NCBI RefSeq assembly: GCF_938030755.1 | Contig: NZ_CALHIF010000063.1 | Span: 1 to 60,400 of the forward strand | Direction: 5' to 3' | DNA length: 60,400 nucleotides | Origin: an uncultured Granulicatella sp. | GTDB taxonomy: Bacteria; Bacillota; Bacilli; Lactobacillales; Aerococcaceae | Shown here: piece after piece, positions 15,863 through 23,506 of the stretch | How the letters are laid out: each line of letters starts with the position of its first letter | Position numbering within the stretch: position 1 is the stretch's first letter | The notes under the pieces: model-generated | The model's database searches: none | What the model saw: the letters and a program-made list of their open reading frames with translations, nothing else | What the model was told of the DNA's origin: nothing | Position numbers and translations under genes: made by a program

Positions 15863-16678
15863 ATGAGCAAATACGAACAATTAGTTGAAACAAAAACGTT
15901 TTTACAAGAAAAAGGCATTGGTCATATTGATTTCGGAATGATTTTAGGTTCAGGTCTTGGGGAACTTGCTGGAGAAGTAAAGAACCCATTAATCTTTGAC
16001 TATAAAGATATTCCAAACTTCCCAGTGTCAACAGTCGTCGGTCATGCTGGCCGTCTTGTATATGGTGAATTAGAAGGAAAATTTGTTCTAATCATGGATG
16101 GACGTTTCCACTACTATGAAGGTTACGATATGGAAACAGTAACGTTCCCAATTCGTTTAATGAAATTATTAGATGTTGAAACGATTATTGTGACAAACTC
16201 AGCTGGTGGTGCAAACCCAACATTTGAACCAGGGGACTTAATGATTATTACAGATCAAATTAACTATACTGGTACAAATCCATTAATCGGACCAAACGAC
16301 GACCGCTTTGGACCTCGTTTTCCTGATATGAGCCACGCGTACCACGAATACGGACAAGAAGTGGTTCGTAAAGCTGCTAAAGAATTAAACATCAATATTA
16401 AAGAAGGAGTATACATGGGATACTCTGGACCAACTTATGAAACACCAGCAGAAATTCGCTTCACGCAAGCTGTAGGCGGGGATGCTGTGGGAATGTCAAC
16501 AGTTCCAGAAGTTATTGTGGCTAACCATGCTGGAATTAAAGTGATTGGGATTTCATGTATCACAAACTTAGCTGCAGGAATGCAAGCAAACTTAAACCAC
16601 GAAGAAGTAGTAGAAACAACTCAACGCGTTAAAGAAGTGTTCAAATCATTGGTTCGTAAAGTTTTAGTTTTATATTAA
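15863..16678 (+). CDS. punA: Purine-nucleoside phosphorylase
   Basis: This trimeric-type enzyme cleaves inosine and guanosine (and deoxy forms) with phosphate to the base and (deoxy)ribose 1-phosphate, the substrate of DeoB just upstream. It has 271 residues. Motifs are LGSGLGELAGE, VGHAGRLVYGELEGK, INYTGTNPLIGPND, YSGPTYETPAEIR and VGMSTVPEVIVANH with the purine-binding Glu. The ribosome-binding site AGAGGGA lies before the ATG. The gene pair forms a nucleoside salvage unit inside the fur-to-scp cluster. Confidence 0.96.
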   Translation: MSKYEQLVETKTFLQEKGIGHIDFGMILGSGLGELAGEVKNPLIFDYKDIPNFPVSTVVGHAGRLVYGELEGKFVLIMDGRFHYYEGYDMETVTFPIRLMKLLDVETIIVTNSAGGANPTFEPGDLMIITDQINYTGTNPLIGPNDDRFGPRFPDMSHAYHEYGQEVVRKAAKELNINIKEGVYMGYSGPTYETPAEIRFTQAVGGDAVGMSTVPEVIVANHAGIKVIGISCITNLAAGMQANLNHEEVVETTQRVKEVFKSLVRKVLVLY

Positions 16679-16704
16679 GCATCGAACCTCGAGGAGGAAT
16701 GAAT

Positions 16705-17082
16705 TTGTTAGTACCTTATTCAGCAACGAATAAAAAAATTGTGATGGGATTACTTTCTTATATCCCAGAATTCAAGGACTTTAAACGATTGCAAGAGGAA
16801 ATTGAAGAAATCGCGACAAATCCATCGATTAAATGCTGGCTCTGGAAAGAGTCTGAAAGTGATAATTTTATTGGTTTAATTGGTGGAGAAAGCACAACAG
16901 ACACGATTGTCATTAAATACTTATCGGTGTCTCCTTCGTTTCGTGGGGAAAATATTACATTCCAAATGTTAGAAGATTTAGCAAAGATGGAAGATAAAGT
17001 ATTAAGTGGAACAATTGAAACAAGTGTGATTCTGGCAAAATGGAATAAACATCGTGTAAGTGAGGAACCATGGAAGATTTAA
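16705..17082 (+). CDS. ribT: RibT-like GNAT-family acetyltransferase
   Basis: A 125-residue protein with a GNAT-like core (YLSVSPSFRGENITFQMLEDL, where R/G-x-G of motif A is only partly kept). It resembles RibT of Bacillus, which also starts ML(I/V)xY and contains IAMGLLSFMP; here it is IVMGLLSYIP. In Bacillus, ribT lies just upstream of scpA, as here, although no riboflavin genes are present. The biochemical role of RibT is not settled. I place the start at TTG 16705 because GAGGAGG (16691-16697) is 7 nt upstream. ATG 16699 is only 1 nt away from that site. The 3' end overlaps scpA by 13 nt. Confidence 0.75.
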   Translation: MLVPYSATNKKIVMGLLSYIPEFKDFKRLQEEIEEIATNPSIKCWLWKESESDNFIGLIGGESTTDTIVIKYLSVSPSFRGENITFQMLEDLAKMEDKVLSGTIETSVILAKWNKHRVSEEPWKI

Positions 17083-17831
17083 CAATTAAAGTAGCTGAAT
17101 ACGAAGGACCGATGGATGTCCTCTTGCATCTGATTCGCGAGATGAAAATTGATATTTACGATATTCCAATGAATGAACTAACTAAGCAATATTTGAACTT
17201 CATTCATTCCATGAAAACATTGGAGTTGGAAGTGGCAGCTGAATATTTAGTAATGGCATCAACCTTATTAGAAATTAAAGCGAGAATGCTTCTTCCAAAA
17301 CCAAAGTTAGAAGACTTCGATGAAGATGGGGAACCAATTGTGGAAGATCCTCGTAATCAGCTGGTCCAGCAACTATTGGAATATCAACAAATTAAAGAAA
17401 ACGCCAAAAAACTTGAGGAGCTATCTTTCCTAAGGGGATTACACTTTGGAAAAGAAGCGAGTGACTTGTCTTCTATGCAAGAGATTATCCCTTTGAAAGA
17501 AGGTGAAGTGACCACTCAAGATTTATGGAATGCGTTAAAAAAATTAGCGCGTAAGAATATTGCAAAAATGCCGCTCAAGGCTAATATTCAACATGAAACG
17601 CATACGGTTGAAGAATTGATGGACTCGATCATTTCAAAAATTGAGCATACAGATAAAAAACAAGTTCCATTTGAGGAATGTTTCCCTGCCTTCAATCGAC
17701 ATGCGATTACAACGACATTTTTAGCGATGTTACAGCTTGTTCGGGAACATCGTGTCCGTTTTATTCAAAGTTCTCCATATGAGGATATTTTGATTGAGAA
17801 AAGACAAGAAAAGGAGAAAGAGAGTGACTAA
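17070..17831 (+). CDS. scpA: Segregation and condensation protein A
   Basis: ScpA is the kleisin of the bacterial Smc-ScpA-ScpB condensin that organises and segregates chromosomes. The 253-residue protein carries the typical N-terminus EGPMDVLLHLIREMKIDIYDIP and an amphipathic helix MASTLLEIKARMLLPKP that binds the Smc neck. An acidic linker follows, and a C-terminal winged helix region (FNRHAITTTFLAMLQLVREH). Its start overlaps ribT by 13 nt and its end overlaps scpB by 8 nt, which indicates translational coupling. Confidence 0.96.
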   Translation: MEDLTIKVAEYEGPMDVLLHLIREMKIDIYDIPMNELTKQYLNFIHSMKTLELEVAAEYLVMASTLLEIKARMLLPKPKLEDFDEDGEPIVEDPRNQLVQQLLEYQQIKENAKKLEELSFLRGLHFGKEASDLSSMQEIIPLKEGEVTTQDLWNALKKLARKNIAKMPLKANIQHETHTVEELMDSIISKIEHTDKKQVPFEECFPAFNRHAITTTFLAMLQLVREHRVRFIQSSPYEDILIEKRQEKEKESD

Positions 17832-18444
17832 TTATATTTCAGTACTAGAAGGCTTACTATTTGTTGCTGGAGATGATGGGATTACTTTAGAAGAAGCAAG
17901 CTATATTTTGGAACTCGAAAGAAGTGCGGTTCGTCAGTTACTAGATGAATTAAAGAAACGCTTAGAAGATGAAAATAGTGGATTAGAGCTTCTTTTAACG
18001 GCTTCTCATTATAAACTCGTGACTAAAGCAAGTTTAAAATCCTATATCGAAAAATATGCCGTTTCTCCATATTCTTCTCAATTGTCTCAAGCATCACTAG
18101 AAACATTAGCGATTATTGCGTATAAGCAACCTGTCACACGTGTAGACATTGAATCAATTCGTGGAGTTCAAAGTAGTGGTTCGATTCAAAAATTATTACT
18201 AAGAGATTTAATTGAAGAAGCTGGAAGATTAGAGACGCCTGGCCGTCCAAAATTGTATAAGACAACAGCCTACTTCATGGATTACTTTGGATTAGAATCT
18301 CTGGATGCCTTACCAGATGCTTCTGATTTATTCGATTTAGATTCTGAAGAAGCGAACCAATTATTTAGAGATAATCATGATTTATTTGAAGAGCTGGAAA
18401 TGCGCTCTAAAGAACATCATGAAGTAGAAGAAGAGAAAGAGTAG
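17824..18444 (+). CDS. scpB: Segregation and condensation protein B
   Basis: ScpB dimerises through winged-helix domains and bridges the ScpA kleisin within the Smc complex. The protein has 206 residues, with the hallmark N-terminus SVLEGLLFVAGDDGITLEEA and the central LSQASLETLAIIAYKQPVTR with VDIESIRGVQSSGSIQKLL. A glutamate-rich tail ends in EEEKE. The start is GTG 17824, supported by AAGGAG 7 nt upstream; an in-frame upstream ATG (17794) has no such site. It overlaps scpA by 8 nt. Confidence 0.95.
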   Translation: MTNYISVLEGLLFVAGDDGITLEEASYILELERSAVRQLLDELKKRLEDENSGLELLLTASHYKLVTKASLKSYIEKYAVSPYSSQLSQASLETLAIIAYKQPVTRVDIESIRGVQSSGSIQKLLLRDLIEEAGRLETPGRPKLYKTTAYFMDYFGLESLDALPDASDLFDLDSEEANQLFRDNHDLFEELEMRSKEHHEVEEEKE

Positions 18445-18452
18445 GTTTTTTT

Positions 18453-19178
18453 TTGGAAAGATTACAAAAAGTAATGGCACACGCTGGTGTGGCATCCCGC
18501 AGAAAATGTGAGGCATTTATTCAAGAAGGCCGCGTTAAGGTCAATGGTGAAGTTGTAAGAGAACTTGGCTTTAAAGTAGGTCCTAATGATAAAATTGAAG
18601 TAGATGGTATTCCAATTTATAAAGAAGAACCTGTGTACTTTATGTTTTATAAACCAAAAGGCGTGCTTTCAAGTGCGAGTGATGATAAAGGAAGAACCGT
18701 TGTAACAGATTACTTTAAAGATGTAGAGCAACGAGTGTATCCGGTAGGACGTTTGGACTACGATACAACAGGGCTTCTTTTATTAACAAATGACGGCGAG
18801 TTTTCGAACTTAATGACGCATCCAAAGCATCACGTGGAAAAAAAATATATCGCCAAGGTTAAAGGTGTTCCAACTCCAAGACAAATGCGTCAATTGGAAC
18901 GTGGAATCGTCTTAGATGGCAAGAAAACGTCAAATGCAAGAGCTCAAATTTTATCGGTAGATACTGATAAAGGAACAGGGATTGTGGCTTTAACGATTCA
19001 TGAAGGATGGAACCATCAAGTGAAGCGTATGTTTGAAGCGGTGGAGTTACCTGTTATGAAATTAAAACGCGAAGAGTTTGGGTTTTTAACGTTAGAAAAC
19101 TTACGCCCTGGAGACTACCGTGAATTACGCTCATTTGAAGTACAAAAATTGAGAAAACTCGCGTTAGACGAAAAATAG
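18453..19178 (+). CDS. rluB: Ribosomal large-subunit pseudouridine synthase B family
   Basis: A pseudouridine synthase of the RsuA/RluB class that isomerises a uridine in 23S rRNA near the peptidyl transferase centre. The 241 residues comprise an N-terminal S4 RNA-binding domain (RLQKVMAHAGVASRRKCEAF) and a catalytic domain. The active Asp is in GRLDYDTTGLLLLTNDG (near residue 101). NHQVKRMFEAVELPVMKLKR matches the class C-terminal motif. It starts at TTG 18453 with only a weak GTAGG site, separated from the start by a run of nine T that runs into the TTG. scpB-rluB order is common in Firmicutes. Confidence 0.94.
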   Translation: MERLQKVMAHAGVASRRKCEAFIQEGRVKVNGEVVRELGFKVGPNDKIEVDGIPIYKEEPVYFMFYKPKGVLSSASDDKGRTVVTDYFKDVEQRVYPVGRLDYDTTGLLLLTNDGEFSNLMTHPKHHVEKKYIAKVKGVPTPRQMRQLERGIVLDGKKTSNARAQILSVDTDKGTGIVALTIHEGWNHQVKRMFEAVELPVMKLKREEFGFLTLENLRPGDYRELRSFEVQKLRKLALDEK

Positions 19179-19205
19179 ATACAAGTTAGGGAGTAATACA
19201 AAGAG

Positions 19206-19235
19206 AAAAACGGACTCATATTATGAGTCCGTTTT
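19206..19235. terminator. Bidirectional terminator between rluB and ferredoxin gene
   Basis: AAAACGGACTCATA and TATGAGTCCGTTTT form a near-perfect palindrome (19207-19234) A-rich on the left and T-rich on the right. It serves the two convergent genes. Confidence 0.85.
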
Positions 19236-19237
19236 GT

Positions 19238-19492
19238 TTATTCTTCTGTGAATGGGCTATTTTTTCGTTTAATGGCACCAGTTGGACAGGAAGTATAAGC
19301 TTCTTTGAAATTTTCTATCATATCTTTTGGTAGTGGGGCAGTTCCAGTATTATTGTCTTGTTTTACATATGCAATGCCTTCTGCGTCGTACTCAAAAATT
19401 TCGGGAGCACGTAGTTGACATATGCCACAGGCGATACAAGACTGGCAATCAACTTTTGCATAAATTTTGGAAAGAGAGGATTTTTTATCCAT
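19238..19492 (-). CDS. fer: Ferredoxin
   Basis: An 84-residue iron-sulfur electron carrier. CQSCIACGICQLRAPEIFEY provides three closely spaced cluster cysteines (CxxCxxC pattern with an extra C), and SCPTGAI supplies the last one. This arrangement is typical of the single-cluster ferredoxin Fer of Bacilli. The N-terminus is basic and the C-terminal half acidic. Its ATG at 19492-19490 overlaps the ATG of the divergent ypbB gene in CATG. Its AAGGAG ribosome-binding site (19507-19502) lies inside ypbB. In Bacillus, fer is next to ypbB-recS, so the neighbourhood is conserved. Confidence 0.92.
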   Translation of the reverse strand: MDKKSSLSKIYAKVDCQSCIACGICQLRAPEIFEYDAEGIAYVKQDNNTGTAPLPKDMIENFKEAYTSCPTGAIKRKNSPFTEE

Positions 19493-20558
19493 GAGTCAGT
19501 ACTCCTTTTATCAAATTTGGATATTACATGCGATTAAGTCGTATGGTGTGGTTCCGGTAAATCGATTATATCGTATTTTAACCGGAAATCGTACCATGTC
19601 GACTTTAATTGGTGTGACAGAAGATAAAACTGAAGTATTTTTTGCTAGTTTACCTCATTTAAAAGAAGCTTATTATCATCAATTACTTAACGAATTCTTC
19701 CGTGAAGGAGTACTTGAGGAAAATGAATCAAAATTAGTGTTACTTAAAGAGATTCCGGATTTTTCTCTTGTGACAAATGGAAGCTATCCTGTCAATTACT
19801 TGATGCATCCATATTCATTCGTGCAATTAAGAGATGTAACAAGGCTCTGGGTTGAATGGATTAGTTACCACCGTTATGAAGAAAAAACATATCGTCCTCT
19901 AATTCAAAATATATGGTTACAGCAATTATTTAAGCAGTGGTATATAGAAGAAAAAGCGACGATTACACCCGAATGGTTTAGTAGCGTTGTGGATGAATTC
20001 AAGACTTGGGCAGATCAGCAAGAAGCGCCTGTGAAAGGGCATTGGGTTGGGCTTTTTAATGGGGCTAAGTCGACAGCGGCTCTAGAAGATGAGCTCGTGT
20101 CATTGTGGGAATTTACCAGTGTTGAAGACTGTAATCCACTCTCAAGATTAGTCTTGATGAAATGGGTGAGCGATGTCTTTGAGGATTCTGAAAAATTTCC
20201 AATCACTTATAGATGGTTTTCTAAAATGTTTGAATGGATTTCTCATGAAACGAGTTCTGTTCAAGAAACAGTTCGTCTGTTTGAAAAAGGAATGAAACGC
20301 ATAGAAATTGCTCACTATCGTAAGCTTAAAGAAAGCACGATTAACGACCATCTCTTAAAGTATGTGTTGCTTACTAAAGAGGCGTTGTATAAACGTGTAG
20401 AAGAAACGAAGGCTGCCATGGCTTATAAATCCCTCTTTGAAAATGGACAATATCCAACATATAAAGAGGCTAAAGACCAATTTGAGATAGAAGGGAAGAA
20501 AATGGATTTCTTCTTATTCAGATACTATCAAATTAAAGCCTTAAAGGAGCGTGAATGA
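19491..20558 (+). CDS. Helix-turn-helix domain protein, YpbB family
   Basis: A 355-residue cytoplasmic protein matching YpbB of Bacillus by position upstream of a RecQ-like helicase. It shares a C-terminal helical region resembling the helicase-associated HTH/HRDC-like module (STINDHLLKYVLLTKE..., GQYPTYKEAKDQFEIEGKKMDFFLFRYYQI). No catalytic motif is visible. A likely role is as a partner of the adjacent RecQ/RecS helicase, but this is inference from the conserved pairing. I choose ATG 19491, with GAGGA 10 nt upstream, over an in-frame TTG at 19467. The upstream region lies inside the divergent fer gene. Confidence 0.75.
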   Translation: MSQYSFYQIWILHAIKSYGVVPVNRLYRILTGNRTMSTLIGVTEDKTEVFFASLPHLKEAYYHQLLNEFFREGVLEENESKLVLLKEIPDFSLVTNGSYPVNYLMHPYSFVQLRDVTRLWVEWISYHRYEEKTYRPLIQNIWLQQLFKQWYIEEKATITPEWFSSVVDEFKTWADQQEAPVKGHWVGLFNGAKSTAALEDELVSLWEFTSVEDCNPLSRLVLMKWVSDVFEDSEKFPITYRWFSKMFEWISHETSSVQETVRLFEKGMKRIEIAHYRKLKESTINDHLLKYVLLTKEALYKRVEETKAAMAYKSLFENGQYPTYKEAKDQFEIEGKKMDFFLFRYYQIKALKERE

Positions 20559-20559
20559 C

Positions 20560-21933
20560 ATGGATCCAATATTGAAGCGATTTGGATATGACGAGTTTAG
20601 AGAAGGACAGAGAGAAGTCATTACGGCTCTTGAAGAAGGTCATGATGCGATTGCTATTTTACCAACAGGGAATGGGAAATCATTCATCTATCAATATATT
20701 GGAATAAAGGATAAATGCAGAGTGGTCATAGTTTCGCCACTGATTGCCTTAATGGTTGATCAAGTAGCTAGTTTAAAGCAGATGGGGATCTATAAAGCCG
20801 TGGCCATTACTTCCCTTATGACAGAAGCTGAAAAAAATTATATTTTAAGTACTTTAAATGAGTATCAATTTTTTTTTGTTTCTCCAGAGATGTTACAAGC
20901 ACCGATGTTCTTTAAGAGAATATCAAAAATAGAAATAGGATTACTTGTTGTCGATGAGGCGCATTGTATATCGCAGTGGGGGTATGACTTTAGAAGTGAT
21001 TATTTATTTATCGGAAAAATGAGAAAAAGCTTAGGAAATCCAAGAACATTGGCATTAACAGCAACTGCGACCTCTCAAGTCATTCATGATATTTATACAT
21101 TTTTAAGATTAAATAAGGAAGGAACGACTTATTTTCAAGGACATACGTTTTTAAAGAATCGTGAAATTGATGTGATACCAGTTGAAGGTCTGCGCAGTAA
21201 GATGCTAAATGAATTGCTTAAGAGAGTCGATTTTCCTTGTATTGTGTATGCATCAACAATCAAAGAAATTGAAGGGTTAAAGGAATCACTTTTGGAGGAA
21301 GGATTCACAAAAATCGATACTTTCCACTCCAAGAGACATAGTGGAGATCGCCAAACGATTCAGCAGAAGTTTTTTAGAGGAGAACTCCATATTCTATTAG
21401 CAACGAGTGCATTTGGTATGGGAATTAATCAGTCAAATATTCGTACGATTATTCATTACCAACTTCCTCAAACACTCGAAGATTATGTTCAACAGATTGG
21501 TCGTGCGGGTAGAGACTTGCAATTTAGCCGTTGTATCGCCTTTGTGCATCCAGATGATTTTTCCCAAATGAGGCGTAAAATTGAACGCTCCTATGAAGTA
21601 GATGATGAGGAAGAGACGGAACTTCATCAAAATATCAAAGAGATTGCAAACGCGTTTCGTTGGAATAATGCTCAAACGAGTGAATTCATAAAGAAACAAC
21701 AAACGCGTAAATTAAAGCAAGTAGGGCAGATTGAAGAATTTGCGACAACGACCTTGTGTAAAGAACAACATCTAGCTCAGTTTTTCGGAGAAAAACGGAA
21801 AGATTTGTGTGGAAAGTGTAGTAGTTGTAGACATCTTGATTTGTTTTTAATGGATATTACTTCTAAATGGAATGAAGAAGAAAATGAAAAAAAATCCTTT
21901 GAAGAGAGCTTTAAAAAATTATTTAATCTCTGA
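20560..21933 (+). CDS. recQ: RecQ family ATP-dependent DNA helicase (RecS-like)
   Basis: A 457-residue 3'-5' DNA helicase of superfamily 2. Motif I is LPTGNGKSFIYQY (about 33-45), and motif II VVDEAHCISQWGYDFR carries DEAH at about 132-135 plus the RecQ aromatic loop. TALTATATS is motif III, and QQIGRAGRD is motif VI. A zinc-type cysteine set near the C-terminus (LCKE..., DLCGKCSSC) follows. No HRDC domain is present, so it is the short RecS-like form. ATG 20560 begins 1 nt after the ypbB stop, with AAGGAG 10 nt upstream. It likely acts in recombination and fork repair. Confidence 0.93.
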   Translation: MDPILKRFGYDEFREGQREVITALEEGHDAIAILPTGNGKSFIYQYIGIKDKCRVVIVSPLIALMVDQVASLKQMGIYKAVAITSLMTEAEKNYILSTLNEYQFFFVSPEMLQAPMFFKRISKIEIGLLVVDEAHCISQWGYDFRSDYLFIGKMRKSLGNPRTLALTATATSQVIHDIYTFLRLNKEGTTYFQGHTFLKNREIDVIPVEGLRSKMLNELLKRVDFPCIVYASTIKEIEGLKESLLEEGFTKIDTFHSKRHSGDRQTIQQKFFRGELHILLATSAFGMGINQSNIRTIIHYQLPQTLEDYVQQIGRAGRDLQFSRCIAFVHPDDFSQMRRKIERSYEVDDEEETELHQNIKEIANAFRWNNAQTSEFIKKQQTRKLKQVGQIEEFATTTLCKEQHLAQFFGEKRKDLCGKCSSCRHLDLFLMDITSKWNEEENEKKSFEESFKKLFNL

Positions 21934-21961
21934 TTAAATAGAGTGATTTTTAATTATTTTA

Positions 21962-21970
21962 TGCTACAAT
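21962..21970 (+). promoter_or_regulatory. Extended -10 promoter upstream of the LysM membrane protein gene
   Basis: TGC immediately precedes TACAAT (21965-21970), about 100 nt upstream of the coding start. No clear -35 was found. Confidence 0.4.
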
Positions 21971-22068
21971 AGAGCTAAAGTAAAAGTTTGGACCTAAGCA
22001 CATAAATATGCTATATTGTTTAGTGAATTGACTGAGGATTGTATTGGGTCAAATTAGGAGGATTTTTG

Positions 22069-22641
22069 ATGAGTGATAACTTTAATAATGATGACTTAAA
22101 TAAAAATGAAGAACAACCATGGGAAAGAAAATTTGGTGAAGATGAAAACTTAAAAAACCGTCAATTTTCTCGTAGTGCAAGAAATTCTGGAGGGAAAGCA
22201 GTAGCTCCTTTATCAAATGTACTATTATTTGTATTCCTAATTGTAATTGTTGCACCAGTATTATTTATGTGGTGGTTCTCGATTGTTAATAACAGTAATC
22301 AAGTGAAACCTAGAACTGCTGATGATGTTATGCTTACCAAAACGGTTGAAACAACGACAGTAGCACCAGAAACAACAGTTGCACCAACTACAAAACAAGA
22401 AGCAACAACAACAGCTCCTGAAGCAACTACGACTGCTCCTAGACAGGCTGGAACAACACAACAAACACCTACAACAGCAGCACCACAAAATGGAAATTAC
22501 GGAACATATGTGGTTAAACAAGGAGATACTTTATACCGTATTGCTGTAAATCATGGAATGGATGTTGCTACATTAAAACAAATTAATGGTTTATCAGGGG
22601 ATAATATAGCTCCTGGAACAACTTTAAAAGTTAAACAATAA
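22069..22641 (+). CDS. Membrane-anchored LysM domain protein (YpbE-like)
   Basis: A 190-residue bitopic protein. An acidic, asparagine-rich cytoplasmic head (residues 1-45) is followed by one transmembrane helix (about 46-70: VLLFVFLIVIVAPVLFMWWF). A Thr/Ala/Pro-rich extracellular linker with repeated TTTAPE-like units comes next, then one C-terminal LysM domain (YVVKQGDTLYRIAVNHGMDV...). LysM binds N-acetylglucosamine chains in peptidoglycan, so the protein tethers the membrane to the wall. YpbE occupies the same place after recS in Bacillus. ATG 22069 is preceded by AGGAGG. Confidence 0.88.
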   Translation: MSDNFNNDDLNKNEEQPWERKFGEDENLKNRQFSRSARNSGGKAVAPLSNVLLFVFLIVIVAPVLFMWWFSIVNNSNQVKPRTADDVMLTKTVETTTVAPETTVAPTTKQEATTTAPEATTTAPRQAGTTQQTPTTAAPQNGNYGTYVVKQGDTLYRIAVNHGMDVATLKQINGLSGDNIAPGTTLKVKQ

Positions 22642-22659
22642 TGATTAGTTAATTTTTAG

Positions 22660-22691
22660 AAGTCTGAGACGCAAGACGTTTCAGACTTTCT
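22660..22691 (+). terminator. Intrinsic terminator
   Basis: AAGTCTGA and TCAGACTT form the stem (22660-22667 with 22681-22688), followed by TCTTTTT just before the cmk ribosome-binding site. Confidence 0.75.
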
Positions 22692-22710
22692 TTTTGAAAG
22701 GAAGAATAGA

Positions 22711-23376
22711 ATGCAAGTTGCAATTGATGGACCAGCTTCATCTGGAAAAAGTACGATTTCAAAAATGATTGCTAAAGAAACGAATTTTCTATATTTAGAT
22801 ACGGGTGCGATGTATCGTGCAACAACATTGGCTTTTTTAAGAAATAATATTGCAGTAGTGGATGCTGAAGCAATCAAAGATTTATTAGAGAATTTAGTAA
22901 TTAGTTTTAAAAATACGGATGAAGGTCAACTCGTTTTCTTAAATGGGGAAGATGTTACGCATGAGATTCGTAATCTTGAAGTTACAAGAAATGTATCTGA
23001 AGTTTCAGCGATTAAATCAGTAAGAGTAAAACTTGTTCAAATGCAAAGGGAAATTGCAGAAAATCACTCCATCATTATGGATGGGCGGGATATTGGAACT
23101 GTAGTACTTCCAAATGCTGAATTGAAAATTTTCTTAGTAGCTTCAGTTAAAGAACGTGCATTACGCCGTTTCAGAGAAAACCAAGAGAAGGGTATCCAAT
23201 TATCTCTTGAAAAATTAGAAGAAGAAATTGCACACCGTGACTATTTAGACAGTACTCGTAAAGAGTCACCTTTGAAAAAAGCGGATGATGCAATTGAAAT
23301 CGATACAACAAGCCTATCAATTCAAGAAGTTGTTTCTAAAATCACGAATCTTATCCAAGAAAAGTTAACGAATTAA
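22711..23376 (+). CDS. cmk: Cytidylate kinase
   Basis: Cmk phosphorylates CMP and dCMP with ATP, feeding CTP/dCTP pools and recycling CMP from RNA and lipid turnover. The 221-residue protein starts MQVAIDGPASSGKSTISKM, containing the P-loop. YLDTGAMYRATTLAFLR binds the nucleoside monophosphate, and IMDGRDIGTVVLPNA completes the site. SRKESPLKKADDAIEIDTTSLS is the usual C-terminal block. AAAGGAAG lies before the ATG. The cmk-rpsA-der order matches other Firmicutes. Confidence 0.97.
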   Translation: MQVAIDGPASSGKSTISKMIAKETNFLYLDTGAMYRATTLAFLRNNIAVVDAEAIKDLLENLVISFKNTDEGQLVFLNGEDVTHEIRNLEVTRNVSEVSAIKSVRVKLVQMQREIAENHSIIMDGRDIGTVVLPNAELKIFLVASVKERALRRFRENQEKGIQLSLEKLEEEIAHRDYLDSTRKESPLKKADDAIEIDTTSLSIQEVVSKITNLIQEKLTN

Positions 23377-23379
23377 CCA

Positions 23380-23461
23380 GATTTTACACAAAAACACTAG
23401 AATTCGTTTTCATTTAGTGGTATGATTGTAAATGGATAAAAAGTTTGATTTTACACAAAAA
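23380..23461. repeat. 15-nt direct repeat pair in the rpsA leader
   Basis: GATTTTACACAAAAA occurs at 23380-23394 and again at 23447-23461, 67 nt apart, in the 130-nt gap between cmk and the S1 gene. An extended -10 candidate (TGG then TATGAT, 23418-23426) lies between the copies, so the second copy would be in the transcript leader. Confidence 0.5.
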
Positions 23462-23506
23462 GTAAACTTTGCGTTCGTATGAATTGTCGCTCTAGGAGGA
23501 AGTCAC

